DNA from: an uncultured Eubacteriales bacterium
GTDB taxonomy: Bacteria; Bacillota; Clostridia; Oscillospirales; Acutalibacteraceae
NCBI GenBank assembly: GCA_934445035.1
Contig: CAKSDI010000003.1
Coordinates: forward strand, 186,001-250,000
Length of the DNA: 64,000 nt
Reading direction: 5' to 3'
The notes beneath the pieces are model-generated. The model saw only the letters and a program-made list of their open reading frames with translations. It did no database searches and was not told the DNA's origin. Positions 63,075 through 64,000 of this stretch are shown piece by piece. The position numbers and the translations under genes are program-made. Position 1 is the first letter of the stretch; each line of letters begins with the position of its first letter.

Positions 63075-64000
63075 TTAAAGCGCCTTGAATTTTCTAACAC
63101 CTGCGGTTTTTAAGCCTTTATAGCAAATGAGGCACAATGCCGCAGTTACTAGAGTAACAATGCCGAGATAAACAGGCGCCGAAACGGATTTCCTAATAAA
63201 GAAATAAGGCAGGAACACTGCTATATCGTAAGCCCATCCGCCGAGCAATGTGAACATAACGCACATACTCTGCTTTACGGCTACCGTTTCATTCACCCAA
63301 TCGAGATTAGGTTTCATACAGTTAAGATAAAGACCGAAAACCGCCGAAAGCAGCATAAATACCTGCGGAACGGCAAGAATATAAACCGCGCTTAAAACAT
63401 CGGGTCTAAACACGATTATTGCGCAGGCGCCGAAAAATACGAGCGGAACGGAAGTAAAGGCTATATGAAGCTTTAATTTTGCGTTTAATATATCCGTTTC
63501 ATTTATCGGAAGCGATCTTAATATCCAAATATTTTTGCCCTCCAAAGAAACAGAGGGAGCAGAGATATCATTCATAGACGCTATCAGGCAGATTATCGCC
63601 ACAATAGAAAAATATATGGTTTTTGCGCCTATAAATTCGTCTAACCCGTCTAAAGCAGTCATTACAGCTTTACCCTTAATAAGGAGCGCCGCTCCTCCGA
63701 GAATAAGGAAGAGAGATGCCATTGAGCAATTAAGCATATAAGCAGGGCTTGACATAAATCTTGTGAATTCTTTTTTGAAAAGAGCTTTTTTGACCGAAAC
63801 TTTTGCCGATACTCTTTCCTTTTTGCCCGATCTTTTAACATTCGCCGTTGAAAAAGCAAGCTTTAAAAAGCTCTTTTTTATAACTAAATATGTAAGAACA
63901 AGCGCAAGAGCGATTACTAAAATCATTATTAAAGCCTGAATTATATCGCCCTCGGCGGCTTTTCCGATAAAGTAAACAAGATAGAAATTATTTTTCAAAT
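63075..64000 (-). CDS. ABC-2 type transporter permease (5' end cut by window edge)
   Basis: The first visible codons are a TTG at the window edge, so the true start is outside. The visible 307 residues contain about seven hydrophobic segments, with a charged cytoplasmic loop (KRSGKKERVSAKVSVKKALFKKEFTRFMSSP) typical of putative ABC exporter permeases. The ATPase partner should lie beyond the right edge. It is translationally coupled to the phosphopantetheinyl transferase gene. Confidence 0.72.
   Translation of the reverse strand, partial: LKNNFYLVYFIGKAAEGDIIQALIMILVIALALVLTYLVIKKSFLKLAFSTANVKRSGKKERVSAKVSVKKALFKKEFTRFMSSPAYMLNCSMASLFLILGGAALLIKGKAVMTALDGLDEFIGAKTIYFSIVAIICLIASMNDISAPSVSLEGKNIWILRSLPINETDILNAKLKLHIAFTSVPLVFFGACAIIVFRPDVLSAVYILAVPQVFMLLSAVFGLYLNCMKPNLDWVNETVAVKQSMCVMFTLLGGWAYDIAVFLPYFFIRKSVSAPVYLGIVTLVTAALCLICYKGLKTAGVRKFKAL

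Overview
This window looks like chromosomal DNA of a spore-forming, anaerobic, moderately AT-rich member of the Clostridia, most likely in the Oscillospiraceae/Ruminococcaceae range. The evidence is a spo0A gene, a yabP-yabQ-divIC-yabR sporulation/division cluster, a SpoVM-like micropeptide, an anaerobic ribonucleotide reductase (nrdD-nrdG), hemZ, and 'cggcgaagccg'-type palindromic repeats. The genus cannot be fixed from the sequence alone. Most genes lie on the minus strand.

Region by region. 1-5.0 kb is a surface/accessory block: an RHS/YD-repeat protein with N-terminal Ig-like domains (cut by the left edge), a stand-alone single Ig-like protein, and an 874-residue secreted InlB-repeat protein. 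5.0-5.6 kb is a palindrome-rich spacer ending in tRNA-Thr(GGT). 5.7-12.3 kb is housekeeping: dCMP deaminase, an MFS permease, L28, gpsA, plsY, der, L32, YceD and a cytidylate-kinase-like protein. 12.3-13.8 kb holds spo0A and, divergently, mscL. 13.8-18.3 kb is the str operon (rpsL-rpsG-fusA-tuf), preceded by groES-groEL. 20.5-35.2 kb carries a lipid kinase, an rRNA methyltransferase, the yab cluster with HU and RqcP, a SpoVB-like flippase, an MTA/SAH nucleosidase, a uridine-kinase-like protein, hemZ, a metallo-beta-lactamase-fold hydrolase, dtd, relA and recJ. 35.3-38.9 kb is a polysaccharide ABC exporter with a two-domain glycosyltransferase. 39-42.6 kb holds a SanA-like protein, an OGG-type glycosylase and membrane proteins of unknown role.

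42.7-44.6 kb contains spoVM with a 48-residue membrane peptide, tRNA-Leu(TAG), and a pair of small envelope proteins, one of which shares its C-terminal domain with the InlB-repeat protein at 2.4-5.0 kb. 44.6-50.6 kb holds a MerR/GyrI regulator, a GH20-type hexosaminidase, dut, nrdG and nrdD. 50.8-57.6 kb carries a DUF2156-GNAT fusion, a hemolysin-III protein and a DUF308/MMPL/heptad-repeat export operon. 57.7-59.1 kb is an AT-rich accessory patch (SLOG-like protein, two XRE regulators, a MITE-like palindrome). 59.1-64 kb holds TetR, MscS, a broken esterase copy, a lipoprotein, the intact esterase, a phosphopantetheinyl transferase and the start of an ABC exporter.

The best candidates for undescribed biology are the linked surface-protein family sharing a C-terminal beta-domain (2.4-5.0 and 43.4-44.6 kb), the Ig-like/RHS pair lacking export signals (0-2.2 kb), the spoVM micro-operon, a 30-bp repeated operator-like element (5.2 and 44.65 kb), and a repeat that supplies both the CCA end and the terminator hairpin of two tRNA genes. 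No CRISPR array, prophage, insertion sequence or riboswitch was recognised.
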